Notes under the pieces: generated by a model | Database searches by the model: none | What the model was told of the DNA's origin: nothing | What the model saw: the letters and a program-made list of their open reading frames with translations, nothing else | In this document: in pieces, positions 35,026 to 45,600 of the stretch | Layout of the letters: each line of letters starts with the position of its first letter | Position numbering within the stretch: position 1 is the stretch's first letter | Program-made: the position numbers and the translations under genes | From: Oxalobacteraceae bacterium OTU3CINTB1 | GTDB taxonomy: Bacteria; Pseudomonadota; Gammaproteobacteria; Burkholderiales; Burkholderiaceae_D | Direction of reading: 5' to 3' | DNA length: 64,000 nt | NCBI GenBank assembly: GCA_024123955.1 | Contig: CP099652.1 | Location: forward strand, 6,200,001-6,264,000

Positions 35026-35090
35026 GACGGCCTGCCCGCCGTGAATTGATGCCGATGCGTAGATTAGTCATGCCGCGCTCCCCGGTTGAT

Positions 35091-35144
35091 GGATGTAGAA
35101 TAAATTATCTAGAACGCCGTGTCTAGAAGTTTTTTTCTACATCC
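35091..35144. promoter_or_regulatory. long dyad upstream of the M56 peptidase gene
   Basis: GGATGTAGAA (35091-35100) and its exact complement TTCTACATCC (35135-35144) flank two further palindromic TCTAGA hexamers (35108-35113, 35122-35127). The interior is AT-rich. It lies 66 nt before the peptidase start and 22 nt after the end of adhC, so it may be an operator, a terminator of adhC (the minus strand has no T-run after the hairpin), or both. BlaI-type operators are also TGTA/TACA dyads, but the order here is not a clear match. Confidence 0.45.
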
Positions 35145-35166
35145 TTGCCGAAGCGGCGATCGCGTT

Positions 35167-36273
35167 TTAGTAGATCACGACGGAACGGATCGATTCGCCA
35201 CTCTTCATCAGGTCGAAGCCTTCGTTGATGCGCTCGAGCGGCAAGCGATGGGTGATCAGGTCGTCGATATTGAGCTTGCCTTCCATGTACCAGTCGACGA
35301 TCTTCGGCACGTCGGTGCGGCCACGGGCGCCGCCAAAGGCCGAACCCTTCCACACGCGTCCCGTCACCAGCTGGAACGGACGGGTGGAGATTTCCTGTCC
35401 GGCCGCCGCCACGCCGATGATGATCGACTGGCCCCAGCCCTTGTGGCAGCACTCGAGCGACTGGCGCATCGTGGTGGTGTTGCCGATGCACTCGAAGCTG
35501 TAGTCGGCGCCGCCGTCGGTCAGCTGGACGATGGAGTCGACGACGTTTTCCACCTCGCTCGGATTGATGAAATGGGTCATGCCGAACTTGCGCGCCATGT
35601 CCTGGCGGGCCGGATTGATGTCGACGCCGATGATCTTGTCGGCGCCGACCATGCGCGCCGCCTGGATCACGTTCAGGCCGATGCCGCCCAGGCCGAACAC
35701 GACGACGTTGGCGCCCGCCTCCACCTTGGCGGTAAACAGCACCGCGCCGACGCCGGTGGTCACGCCGCAACCGATGTAGCACACTTTATCGAACGGGGCG
35801 CCCTCGCGGATCTTGGCCAGCGCGATTTCCGGCACCACGATGTAGTTGGAGAAGGTCGATGTGCCCATGTAGTGGTAGATCGGCTTGCCGTCGATGGAGA
35901 AGCGGCTGGTGGCGTCGGGCATCAGGCCGCGTCCCTGGGTCGAGCGGATCGACTGGCACAGGTTGGTCTTTTGCGACAGGCAGAATTTGCACTGGCGGCA
36001 TTCCGGCGTGTACAGCGGAATGACGTGGTCGTCCTTCTTGAGCGACTTGACGCCGGGGCCGACGTCGACCACCACGCCGGCGCCCTCGTGGCCCAGGATG
36101 GCGGGGAAGATGCCTTCCGGATCGGCGCCCGACAAGGTGTAGTAATCGGTGTGGCAGATGCCGGTGGCCTTGATCTCGACCAGTACCTCGCCTTCGCGCG
36201 GTCCGCCCAGCTCCACTTCCTCGATCGTCAGCGGCTGGCCCGCTTGCCATGCAATGGCGGCTTTGGTTTTCAT
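35167..36273 (-). CDS. adhC: S-(hydroxymethyl)glutathione dehydrogenase / class III alcohol dehydrogenase
   Basis: A 368-residue zinc enzyme that oxidises the formaldehyde-glutathione adduct with NAD+ to S-formylglutathione, and reduces S-nitrosoglutathione. The catalytic zinc ligands (GICHTDYYTLSG, GHEGAG, YIGCGVTTG), the structural zinc cluster CRQCKFCLSQKTNLC and the Rossmann segment VFGLGGIGLNVIQ are all present. The class III identity is supported by STQGRGLMPDATSRF. No formylglutathione hydrolase gene or frmR-like regulator is beside it. Length is standard. Confidence 0.96.
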   Translation of the reverse strand: MKTKAAIAWQAGQPLTIEEVELGGPREGEVLVEIKATGICHTDYYTLSGADPEGIFPAILGHEGAGVVVDVGPGVKSLKKDDHVIPLYTPECRQCKFCLSQKTNLCQSIRSTQGRGLMPDATSRFSIDGKPIYHYMGTSTFSNYIVVPEIALAKIREGAPFDKVCYIGCGVTTGVGAVLFTAKVEAGANVVVFGLGGIGLNVIQAARMVGADKIIGVDINPARQDMARKFGMTHFINPSEVENVVDSIVQLTDGGADYSFECIGNTTTMRQSLECCHKGWGQSIIIGVAAAGQEISTRPFQLVTGRVWKGSAFGGARGRTDVPKIVDWYMEGKLNIDDLITHRLPLERINEGFDLMKSGESIRSVVIY

Positions 36274-36393
36274 TGTTCGTCCTCTGGCTGTGTTGTTACG
36301 CGAATACGGGAGAGCGGAACGGCAAACCGTTCCGGTGATCCGTCATGATAACAAGCCGGGGGCCAAACAGGGATATTGGGCGTTCTTTAAAAC

Positions 36394-36846
36394 CTATTGC
36401 GGCTCGACCGGCATCGCCGGGCCGATGGCCAGCAGGTCCGACACGGTGCGCCACAGCTGGCGCGGCGAGGTCCACGGCTTGGGCAGGAAGCTGCTGCCGG
36501 CCATGTGGCGTTCCGGATGGCGTGCCGAATACAGCAGCACGCGGGCGTCCTGCTGGTGCTGGTGCAAGCCGTGCAGCAGTGCGCCGCCGTCGCCGTCCTG
36601 CAGGTCGGGATCGATCACCACCAGCGCGAACTGCTCGCGGCGCAGCAGTTCCTGGGCGGCGGCCATCGTCGCCACGTGGGTCACCTGCGTTTCCGGCACC
36701 AGCAGGGTGGCCAGCACCAGCGCGGCGTCGGCGTCGCTGTCGATGTGCAGCACGCGCGGCGCGGCCGCGTAGATGGAAAAGCCGATCGCCGCGCCGTCGT
36801 GGTCGCTGAACGCACGCAAGGTGTCATTGGAAAAATCGTTGGTCAT
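36394..36846 (-). CDS. single-domain response-regulator-like protein
   Basis: A 150-residue protein made of one receiver domain (about residues 28-140). The acidic pocket (HIDSDAD), the phosphorylatable Asp in FALVVIDPDLQDGDGG near 79, the Ser/Thr-like position in VLLYSAR, and the Lys in FLPKPWTS near 122 are all present, so it may be phosphorylated. There is no output domain. No histidine kinase is adjacent. It lies just downstream of an ANTAR-type regulator on the same strand, but a terminator separates them. Confidence 0.75.
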   Translation of the reverse strand: MTNDFSNDTLRAFSDHDGAAIGFSIYAAAPRVLHIDSDADAALVLATLLVPETQVTHVATMAAAQELLRREQFALVVIDPDLQDGDGGALLHGLHQHQQDARVLLYSARHPERHMAGSSFLPKPWTSPRQLWRTVSDLLAIGPAMPVEPQ

Positions 36847-37066
36847 GGTGTTCTCCGCACAAGGCTGAAATCAATGCATGGCCGGCAGCGCTGGTGTGAA
36901 AGCTGTCGGGGAGCAGGTCGGCGGAGTTGGGCCGAGGGGTTGAGACGGTCGCGGGGAAATGGCGGCCGGAGCGGCGGCAGGCGAAGACGAGGCCCTGCGG
37001 CGCGGTGCTTTGTTGCTGATATTCGGTGTTGCTAGTTGATATTGTACAACAAAAATTCCACAAGGA

Positions 37067-37093
37067 AATAAAAAGGCAGGAAATTCCTGCCTT
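37067..37093 (-). terminator. rho-independent terminator after the ANTAR regulator
   Basis: AAGGCAGG-AAATT-CCTGCCTT (37073-37093) forms an 8-bp stem with a 5-nt loop. On the minus strand it is followed by TTTTTATTTCC-like T-rich sequence. It lies 24 nt past the ANTAR gene and would end that transcript, and possibly the whole thi operon. Confidence 0.8.
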
Positions 37094-37117
37094 GATCTAC
37101 AACAGTCACGCCGCTGT

Positions 37118-37747
37118 CTATTTTTTCAGACGTTGGTTAAACGCCGCGTGCAGGCCGTTTAACGTTTCCTCGGCGGCCAGCAGCTGGTCGGCCACCTCGT
37201 TGACCTTGCGCCGGTTGGAGCGGGCGTGGTCGCGCAGCACCTCGAAGGCGGTGTTGCGGTCGGTCTGGAATTTGCACATCAGCAGGCCGACGGCCAGGCT
37301 GGTTTCGCGGCCGGCGGCCAGCGCGGCGTTCAGATTGAGCTCGGTGCGGCGCAGCTGGCGGATCTCGTCGGCGCGCGCCAGGCCGGCGGCAAACGCCGGC
37401 ATCAGGTGTTTTTCGTCGACCGGTTTGACCAGGAAGCCGACCGCGCCGTACGAGGCGGCCTGCTTGCCGGCGTCGGCGTCGCCGCGCCCGGACAGGAACA
37501 TGAACGGCACCGAACTGGTCGCGTGCAGCTGCTTGGCCAGTTCCAGGCCGGTCATGCCGGGCATGTGGATGTCGAGCAGCGCCAGGTCCGGTTCGCGCTG
37601 GGCGATCACGGCCAGCGCTTGTTCGGCCGACGAGGCCTTGAGGATGTCGTAGCCGGCGTTGCCGAGTACTTCACCGAGAAAGTCGAGCAGCAGTTGGTCG
37701 TCGTCGACGATCAGGATCAGACGCTTGGGGCTAGGGGAAACTGGCAT
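37118..37747 (-). CDS. response regulator with ANTAR RNA-binding domain
   Basis: A 209-residue protein of the AmiR/NasT type. The receiver domain occupies about 8-125: LILIVDDDQLLLDF, phospho-Asp in LALLDIHMPGMTG near residue 58, Ser in FMFLSGRG, and Lys in LVKPVDEK. The ANTAR domain follows (about 145-205) with SLAVGLLMCKFQTDRNTAFE and the Ala/aromatic residues of the three-helix bundle. ANTAR proteins bind two-hexaloop RNA and prevent termination. It starts 35 nt after thiE on the same strand, so it may be the last gene of the thi transcript. Confidence 0.9.
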   Translation of the reverse strand: MPVSPSPKRLILIVDDDQLLLDFLGEVLGNAGYDILKASSAEQALAVIAQREPDLALLDIHMPGMTGLELAKQLHATSSVPFMFLSGRGDADAGKQAASYGAVGFLVKPVDEKHLMPAFAAGLARADEIRQLRRTELNLNAALAAGRETSLAVGLLMCKFQTDRNTAFEVLRDHARSNRRKVNEVADQLLAAEETLNGLHAAFNQRLKK

Positions 37748-37782
37748 GTGGCGGCAACCTTGGGCTATGGCGAACGGCCCAA

Positions 37783-38481
37783 TTATAAAGCGGAAAGACT
37801 CTTCCGCTGGAATGATTTGCGGGTGTTGTGTACGACAAACATCGAGGCGAAGTCGCCAACCGCGCCGCGCACGCTTTCAGCTTGATAGACGCTGCTGATG
37901 GCGGCGACCATGCCGGCGCCGCGCGCCACCAGCGGCGCGGCGTTCTCCGGCGTCATGCCGCCGATGACGACGGTCGGAATGGTAATCGTTTCGCGCGCCT
38001 GGTCGAGGATCTCCGGGCGCGTGGTGACCGCGTACTGTTTAACACGCGACGGGTAGAAGCCGCCGAAAGCGACATAGCTGGCGCCGACCCGCTGCGCCGC
38101 CAGCGCGCGCGGCAGGTCGCCGTAGCACGAGGCGCCGATGAGCTTGTCGGCGCCGAGCCGGCCGCGCACCTGCGCGACGTCGGCGTCGGTGCCGCCGAGG
38201 TGAACGCCGTCGGCGCCCGTTTGCAGGCACAGGTCGACGAAGTCGTTGACGATGAACGGCACGCCGTAGCGCCGGCACAGCGCCAGCAACGCGCCGGCCT
38301 GCTCCATGCGCAACGCGCTTGACGCTTCCTTGTGGCGGTATTGCAGCAGCGCGACGAGGTTGCCAATTCCGTCGTCACCGCCGATGCCGCGGCCGACGCC
38401 GGCGTCGAGCGCCTCTTCGCTCGCGGCCAGCAGCCGCGCGGTGTCGTCCCAGTTGGGGGTGACCAGATACAGTCCTTGCAT
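37783..38481 (-). CDS. thiE: thiamine-phosphate synthase
   Basis: ThiE joins HMP-diphosphate and thiazole phosphate to give thiamin phosphate. The 232-residue TIM-barrel protein has QYRHKEASS (the diphosphate-binding R-x-K phrase) near 48, VPFIVNDFVDLCLQTGADGVHLGG near 75-98, IGASCYGDL, YVAFGGFYPSRVKQ and VVIGGMTPENA. Between LDAGV and LLQYRHK there are about 14 extra residues (GRGIGGDDGIGN) compared with usual ThiE. An RBS (AGGAGA) precedes the start 38481, and it begins 34 nt after thiD. Confidence 0.92.
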   Translation of the reverse strand: MQGLYLVTPNWDDTARLLAASEEALDAGVGRGIGGDDGIGNLVALLQYRHKEASSALRMEQAGALLALCRRYGVPFIVNDFVDLCLQTGADGVHLGGTDADVAQVRGRLGADKLIGASCYGDLPRALAAQRVGASYVAFGGFYPSRVKQYAVTTRPEILDQARETITIPTVVIGGMTPENAAPLVARGAGMVAAISSVYQAESVRGAVGDFASMFVVHNTRKSFQRKSLSAL

Positions 38482-38515
38482 GATGGGTTCTCCTGTTGAT
38501 GATGCGTGGGTGGGG

Positions 38516-39352
38516 CTAGCGCAGCGGCATGCGCTGGCCGGCGGCGATGCCGTAGGCGTCGCGCAGCGCGGCGTTGCAGTAGTACTGGGCCTGGTCGAGC
38601 GCGCAGCCGGTCGGCATGCCCAGCGCCAGCTGGCCGGCGATGGCCGAGGCCAAGGTGCAACCGCTGCCGTGAAAGCCGCCGGCCAGGCGCTGCCAGCGCC
38701 ATTGCTGCGTGGCCGGCGGCTCTTCCCCGGGCTCGGCGCCCGGTCCGAACCAGCGATTGACGATTTCCTCGCCATCGCCATGGCCGCCGGTGATGAGGAC
38801 GTGGCGGCAGCCCAGCGCGCGCAGGGCCCGCGCCTGCGCACCGGGCGTGGTGGGCGTGGTGGGCGTGGTGGGCGTGGCCTGCGCGCTCAGCGCCAGCGCC
38901 TCCGGGCCGTTCGGCGTCAGCACCGTCACCAGCGGCAGCAACGGCGCCAGCGCCGCCACCGCGTCGCCGCGCGCGAGCGTGTCGCCATGGCCGCTGGCCA
39001 GCACCGGGTCGAGCACCACCGGCAGTTCCGGTTGCCGCGCGCGCAGTTCACGGATCACCTGCGCGATCGCCAGCGCGTTGGCGGCGCTGCCGGGAATGCC
39101 GATCTTGACGGCGGCCACCGCGATCTTTTGCGTCAGCGCGCGCGCCTGGCGCAGCACCAGCTCAGGTTCGACCGGCTGCACTTCATAGGCGCGGTCGTTG
39201 TCCTGCACCGTCAGCGCGGTGACCACGCACAGCGCGTGCGCGCCCTGCCCGGCCACCGCCTGCGCGTCGGCGACGATGCCGGCGCCGCCCGAGGGGTCCA
39301 TGCCGGCAAACACCAGCACGCAGGGCCGCGCGGCCGGAACGCCGGCCGTCAT
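38516..39352 (-). CDS. thiD: hydroxymethylpyrimidine (phosphate) kinase
   Basis: ThiD phosphorylates HMP-phosphate to the diphosphate used by ThiE. The 278-residue ribokinase-fold protein begins with [20 protein letters not shown] near 13-32 and has the C-terminal anion hole [19 protein letters not shown] near 230-248. A 9-bp tandem repeat (38843-38878) encodes TTPTTPTTP in a loop near residue 165. The start at 39352 makes ATGA with the thiG stop. It may also act in salvage as a bifunctional enzyme, as many ThiD do. Confidence 0.94.
   Translation of the reverse strand: MTAGVPAARPCVLVFAGMDPSGGAGIVADAQAVAGQGAHALCVVTALTVQDNDRAYEVQPVEPELVLRQARALTQKIAVAAVKIGIPGSAANALAIAQVIRELRARQPELPVVLDPVLASGHGDTLARGDAVAALAPLLPLVTVLTPNGPEALALSAQATPTTPTTPTTPGAQARALRALGCRHVLITGGHGDGEEIVNRWFGPGAEPGEEPPATQQWRWQRLAGGFHGSGCTLASAIAGQLALGMPTGCALDQAQYYCNAALRDAYGIAAGQRMPLR
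38843..38878. repeat. 9-bp minisatellite inside thiD
   Basis: Four head-to-tail copies of GGGCGTGGT (the last ends in C) at 38843-38851, 38852-38860, 38861-38869 and 38870-38878. On the coding strand they give the Thr-Thr-Pro triplets of ThiD. Unit length is a multiple of three, so changes in copy number would keep the frame. Confidence 0.85.
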
Positions 39353-40134
39353 GCCAGCCGGCCCGCCATCGGCGACGACGGCGAGGCGGCGAACCTGCGC
39401 GCGATGCGCCCGGCCAGCCATGCTTCGCGGCCGGCCTGCACGCCCAGCTTCATGGCGCGCGCCATGCGCACCGGGTCGCGCGCGCCGGCGATGGCGGTGT
39501 TCATCAACACGCCGTCGCAGCCCAGTTCCATGGCGATGGCGGCGTCCGAGGCCGTGCCGACGCCGGCGTCGACCAGCACCGGCACCTTGGCCTGGTCGAT
39601 GATCAGCGACAGGTTCCACGGATTGAGGATGCCCATGCCCGAGCCGATCAGCGACGCCAGCGGCATCACGGCCACGCAGCCGATGTCCTCGAGCAGCTTG
39701 GCCTGGATCGGGTCGTCGCTGCAGTAGACCATGACGTCGAAGCCGTCCTTGACCAGGGCCTCGGCGGCGACCAGGGTCTCCGGCATGTGCGGGAACAGGG
39801 TCTTTTCGTCGCCCAGCACTTCGAGCTTGACCAGCTTGTGGCCGCCCAGCAGCTCGCGCGCCATCTGCAAGGTGTACACCGCGTCCCTGGCGTTGTAGCA
39901 GCCGGCCGTGTTGGGCAGGATGGTGTACTGCGACGGCGGCAGCACGTCCAGCAGGCTGGGCGCCTTGGGGTCCTGGCCGATGTTGACGCGCCGGATGGCC
40001 ACGGTGATGATCTGCGCCCCGGCGGCGTCGGTCGCCTCGCGGGTCTGCTGCAGGTCCTTGTATTTGCCGCTGCCGACCAGCAGGCGCGAGGTGTATTGCT
40101 TGCCCGCGATCGTCAGGCAGTCTTGATTGCTCAT
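39349..40134 (-). CDS. thiG: thiazole synthase
   Basis: ThiG forms the thiazole phosphate from deoxyxylulose-5-phosphate, dehydroglycine and the ThiS thiocarboxylate. The 261-residue protein begins with [20 protein letters not shown], has [14 protein letters not shown] near 45-58, the substrate-binding lysine in [16 protein letters not shown] near 101-116, and [18 protein letters not shown] near 187-204. Length and motifs are typical. Its stop overlaps the thiD start (ATGA). It depends on DXS product, which is encoded in the same window. Confidence 0.97.
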   Translation of the reverse strand: MSNQDCLTIAGKQYTSRLLVGSGKYKDLQQTREATDAAGAQIITVAIRRVNIGQDPKAPSLLDVLPPSQYTILPNTAGCYNARDAVYTLQMARELLGGHKLVKLEVLGDEKTLFPHMPETLVAAEALVKDGFDVMVYCSDDPIQAKLLEDIGCVAVMPLASLIGSGMGILNPWNLSLIIDQAKVPVLVDAGVGTASDAAIAMELGCDGVLMNTAIAGARDPVRMARAMKLGVQAGREAWLAGRIARRFAASPSSPMAGRLA

Positions 40135-40150
40135 GTCTTTTCCTTTCTTG

Positions 40151-40381
40151 TTAGCCGCCGCCGATGGCGCGCACGATGTCCACTTTGTCCTGCGGCTGCA
40201 GCACGCGCTGCGGCCATTGCTGGCGCGGCACCACCGTGCGGTTGACCGCCAGCGCCAGCGCCTGCCCGGTCAGGGACAGCGCGTCGACCAGCTGGTCCAG
40301 CGTCTGTTGCGGCGGCACCTGGTGGGGCGCGCCGTTCAGTTCTATCGCAATCGGCGCTATCGAAATGTTTGCGTCATCCAT
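40151..40381 (-). CDS. thiS: sulfur carrier protein ThiS
   Basis: A 76-residue ubiquitin-fold sulfur carrier ending in AIGGG, where the terminal Gly-Gly would be adenylated by ThiF and thiocarboxylated. The core has [20 protein letters not shown] and [16 protein letters not shown]. It lies between thiC (7 nt) and thiG (16 nt). No thiF or thiO gene is found next to it. The N-terminus is about 10 residues longer than usual. Confidence 0.93.
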   Translation of the reverse strand: MDDANISIAPIAIELNGAPHQVPPQQTLDQLVDALSLTGQALALAVNRTVVPRQQWPQRVLQPQDKVDIVRAIGGG

Positions 40382-40388
40382 GCCGGCC

Positions 40389-42386
<1,998 letters not shown>

Positions 42387-42387
42387 C

Positions 42388-42494
42388 TAAGCTTCCCTTC
42401 GCTGGCATTATCCAGATCAGGTTCGGAGGGTATTTCTCACCCGCGCCTCGCATACAATGCATACATTGCATGGCGATTTGCAGGACCCCTAGCG
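42388..42494 (-). ncRNA. TPP riboswitch (THI element) upstream of thiC
   Basis: Read on the minus strand, the conserved core is present: AGGGGTCC at the 5' end, GGTGAGAAATACCC (42437-42424 region), then CCGAACCTGATCTGGATAAT and GCCAGCGAAGGGA at the 3' end (about 42422-42392). The variable P3 arm contains a self-complementary CAATG-TATG-CATTG extension. The aptamer ends about 80 nt before the thiC start. Binding of thiamin diphosphate should reduce expression of thiCSGDE. Confidence 0.95.
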
Positions 42495-42519
42495 TGTGCC
42501 GCCTTGCGGCAGCGCGGTG

Positions 42520-42525
42520 ATTATA
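42520..42525 (-). promoter_or_regulatory. extended -10 promoter of the thi operon
   Basis: On the minus strand TGTTATAAT (TATAAT at 42525-42520) fits an extended -10 element (TG-n-TATAAT). It lies about 25 nt before the 5' end of the riboswitch aptamer. The -35 region shows no consensus, as is common with extended -10 promoters. Confidence 0.6.
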
Positions 42526-42640
42526 ACAGAGCACCCGGCACGGCGGCCGGCAGCGCCGCCGCGTGGCGAAAATCCGACGCCCGACGCTTCCCCGTGCCGG
42601 GGCGGTCCGCGGCCGGGGGCGGCTGATGTATAGTCAACTT

Positions 42641-45600
42641 ATGCCACAATGCAACTTTCATCGTCTCGTCGTCCCGTGCCTGCCCATGCTGCTGTCGCTG
42701 CTGTCGCTGCTGCCGGCGCCGGCGCGCGCGGACGGCGCCGAACCGGCGCGCTGGGCGGCGCTGACCCACACCGCGTTCAAGCACCACACCTTTGCCGAGA
42801 CCGGCGCCGGCCTGGCGTTCGCCCAGGACCGCGCCGGCTTCGTGTGGATCGGCACCCAGACCGGGCTGGTGCGCTGGGACGGCAACCGCCCGCGCAAATT
42901 CGTCGCCGATCCGCTGCGCGCGGACGCCCTGCCCGACAACTACATCACCAGCCTGCTGGTCGACCAGGCCGGCCGGCTGTGGGTGGGCACCAGCTCGGGC
43001 GGCCTGGCGCGCTATGACGCCGCGCGCGAGCACTTCACCCGCTTGCCGCCCGGCCCGGCCGGCCTGGGCGACGCCCAGGTCACCGCGCTGGCCGACGACG
43101 GCGCCGGCGGCATATGGGTGGGCACCGGCGGCGGCCTCGATCATCTCGACGCGCGCGGCGCGCGCACGCGCGGCGCGCGGGCGCTGCCGGCGCGCGCGGT
43201 CGGCGCGCTGCTGCGCGACGGCGGCGGCACGCTGTGGATCGGCACGCGCGACGGCTTGCTGCGGCGCGCGCGCGGCGCGGCGGCGCCGGTGGCCGTGGCG
43301 CTCCCTGGGCACGGCGCCGGCGCCAACATCAGCGCCCTGATGCAGGACAGCGCGGGACGGATCTGGATCGGCACGCGCCGCGACGGCGCCTTCGTCATCG
43401 AGCCCGGCAGCGCCGTGGCGCGCGCCGTGCGCGAGGGCGGCCCGGCGCCGACGCTGGACCGGGAGCGCGTCACCGCCATCGTCGAGGCCGGGCTCGGCGA
43501 GGTCTGGCTGGGCACCGACGGCGCCAACGGCGGCATCGTGGCGGTCGATCCGCTGCGCGGCACCACGCGGCGCATCCGCCACCAGCCCGACACGCCCGAC
43601 AGCCTGTACGAAAACGACGTCATGGCGCTGTTTCGCGAGCGCAGCGGCATCATCTTCGTCGGCGCCATGGGCGCGCTGAGCCAGCACGACCCGCTGCCGC
43701 GGGCGGTGACGACAATCCGCTCGACCGGCCAGGCCGCCACCGGCGGCGCCGCCGCCAAGCTCAGCGTGCCGAGCATGCTGGTCCACCCGGACGGCCGGCT
43801 GTGGCTGGGCGTGGTCGGCGGCGGCATCGACATCGTCGATCCGCAACGGGGTACCGTCGCCCGCCTGGCGCCGGCGCCGCCCGGCACGCCGGGCACGCTG
43901 CCGACCGGCCGGGTGCTGGCCATGGCGCCGGGGCGCGGCGGCAGCGTCTACCTCGGCACCGAGCAGGGCCTGTACCGTGCCGACGCCGACGGCGCCAACG
44001 TGCGCCGCCTGGCGCTGCCGGGGCGCCGGCCCGAGGCGTCGGTGTGGAGCCTGGCGCCGGTGGGCGACATGCTGTGGCTGGGCGGCCTGGACGGCCTGTG
44101 GGCGCTGTCGGTGGCCCCCGGCGGGCAGCTGGCGGTGCGGCGCCATGAGCAGCACAGCCTGGGCGACCCGCGCGTGACGGCTCTGCTGCCGGCCGGCGGC
44201 GGCGTCTGGGTCGGCACCCGGGGCGGCCTGGCGCGGGTGGCCGGCGACGGCGCCGTCGAGCGGGTGCCGACGGCGCTGGCCGAGGCCGACCGCATGGCGC
44301 CCGGCTATGTGTCGTCGATGCTGATCGACCGCCGCGGACGCCTGTGGCTGTCGCAGTTCGGCACCGGCGTCGCCATCCTCGAGCGCACCGACGCCGACGG
44401 CCGGCGCCGCTTCCGGCGGCTGGGCACGGCCAACGGGCTCGAAGACAGCGGCGCCAACATGCTGCTCGAGGACGCCGCCGGCGCCATCTGGGCCAGCACC
44501 GACGCCAACCTGGCGCGCATCGATGCGCGCAGCTTCGCCATCCGCACCTTCGGGCCGGCCGACGGCGTCCACATCCCCACCTACTGGACCGCCTCGGGCG
44601 CGCGCACGGCCGAAGACGAGCTCGTCTTCGGCGGGCTGTCGGGCGTGACGGTGCTGCGGCCCGGGCGCCTGGGCCGGTGGGACTACCAGGCGCCGGTGGT
44701 GGCCACCCGCATCCTGGTCAACGACCGCGAGGTGCCGGCCGGGCGCTACAACCCCGGCAACCCGGGCGACCCAGGCACCCCCGGCAACCCCGGCGCCAGG
44801 CCGGCGCCGATCGCCGTCCCGCCGGAGGCGCGCGGGCGCGGCTTCTCGCTCGAGTTCGCCGCGCTGGACTACTCGGCGCCCGAGCGCAACCGCTACGCCT
44901 ACCGCCTGGCCGGCTTCGACCCGGACTGGATCAAGGCCGACGCCACGGCGCGCCGGGCCGCCTACACCAACCTGCCGCCGGGCGACTACGTGCTGCAACT
45001 GCGCGGCTCGAACCGCAACGGCGACTGGTCGGCGCCGCTCGAGGTGCCGGTGCGGGTGCTGCCGGCGTGGCACCAGCGCCCGCTCGCGCGCGGGGCCGCC
45101 GCCATGCTGGCGGCGGCGCTGCTGGCCGCGCTGGTGCAGGCGCGCACCGCCCTGCTGCGGCGCCGCCAGCGCGAGCTGGTGGCGATGGTCGACACCCGCA
45201 CGGCCGAGCTGCGCGCGACCCAGTCGCAGCTCGAGCAGCTGGCCTACGGCGATCCGCTCACCGGCCTGGCCAACCGCCGCCTGTTCACCGACGAGCTGCG
45301 CCACCTGGTGGCGCGCGCGGCGCGCGGCGGCCCCGGCTTCACCTTGCTGCTGATCGACCTCGACCACTTCAAGCAGGTCAACGACACCCTGGGGCACGAC
45401 GCCGGCGACGCCCTGCTGGTGGCCGCTGCGGCGCGGCTGCGGGCGGCCGTGCGCGAGGCCGACCGGCCGTTCCGCCTGGGCGGCGACGAGTTCGCCGTGC
45501 TGCTGGGCCAGACCATCGACCGCGCCACCATCGCGCCGGTGTGCCTGCGCATCCTCGAGAACCTGGCGCAGCCGCTGGCGCACGGCGCGGCCACGATGCG

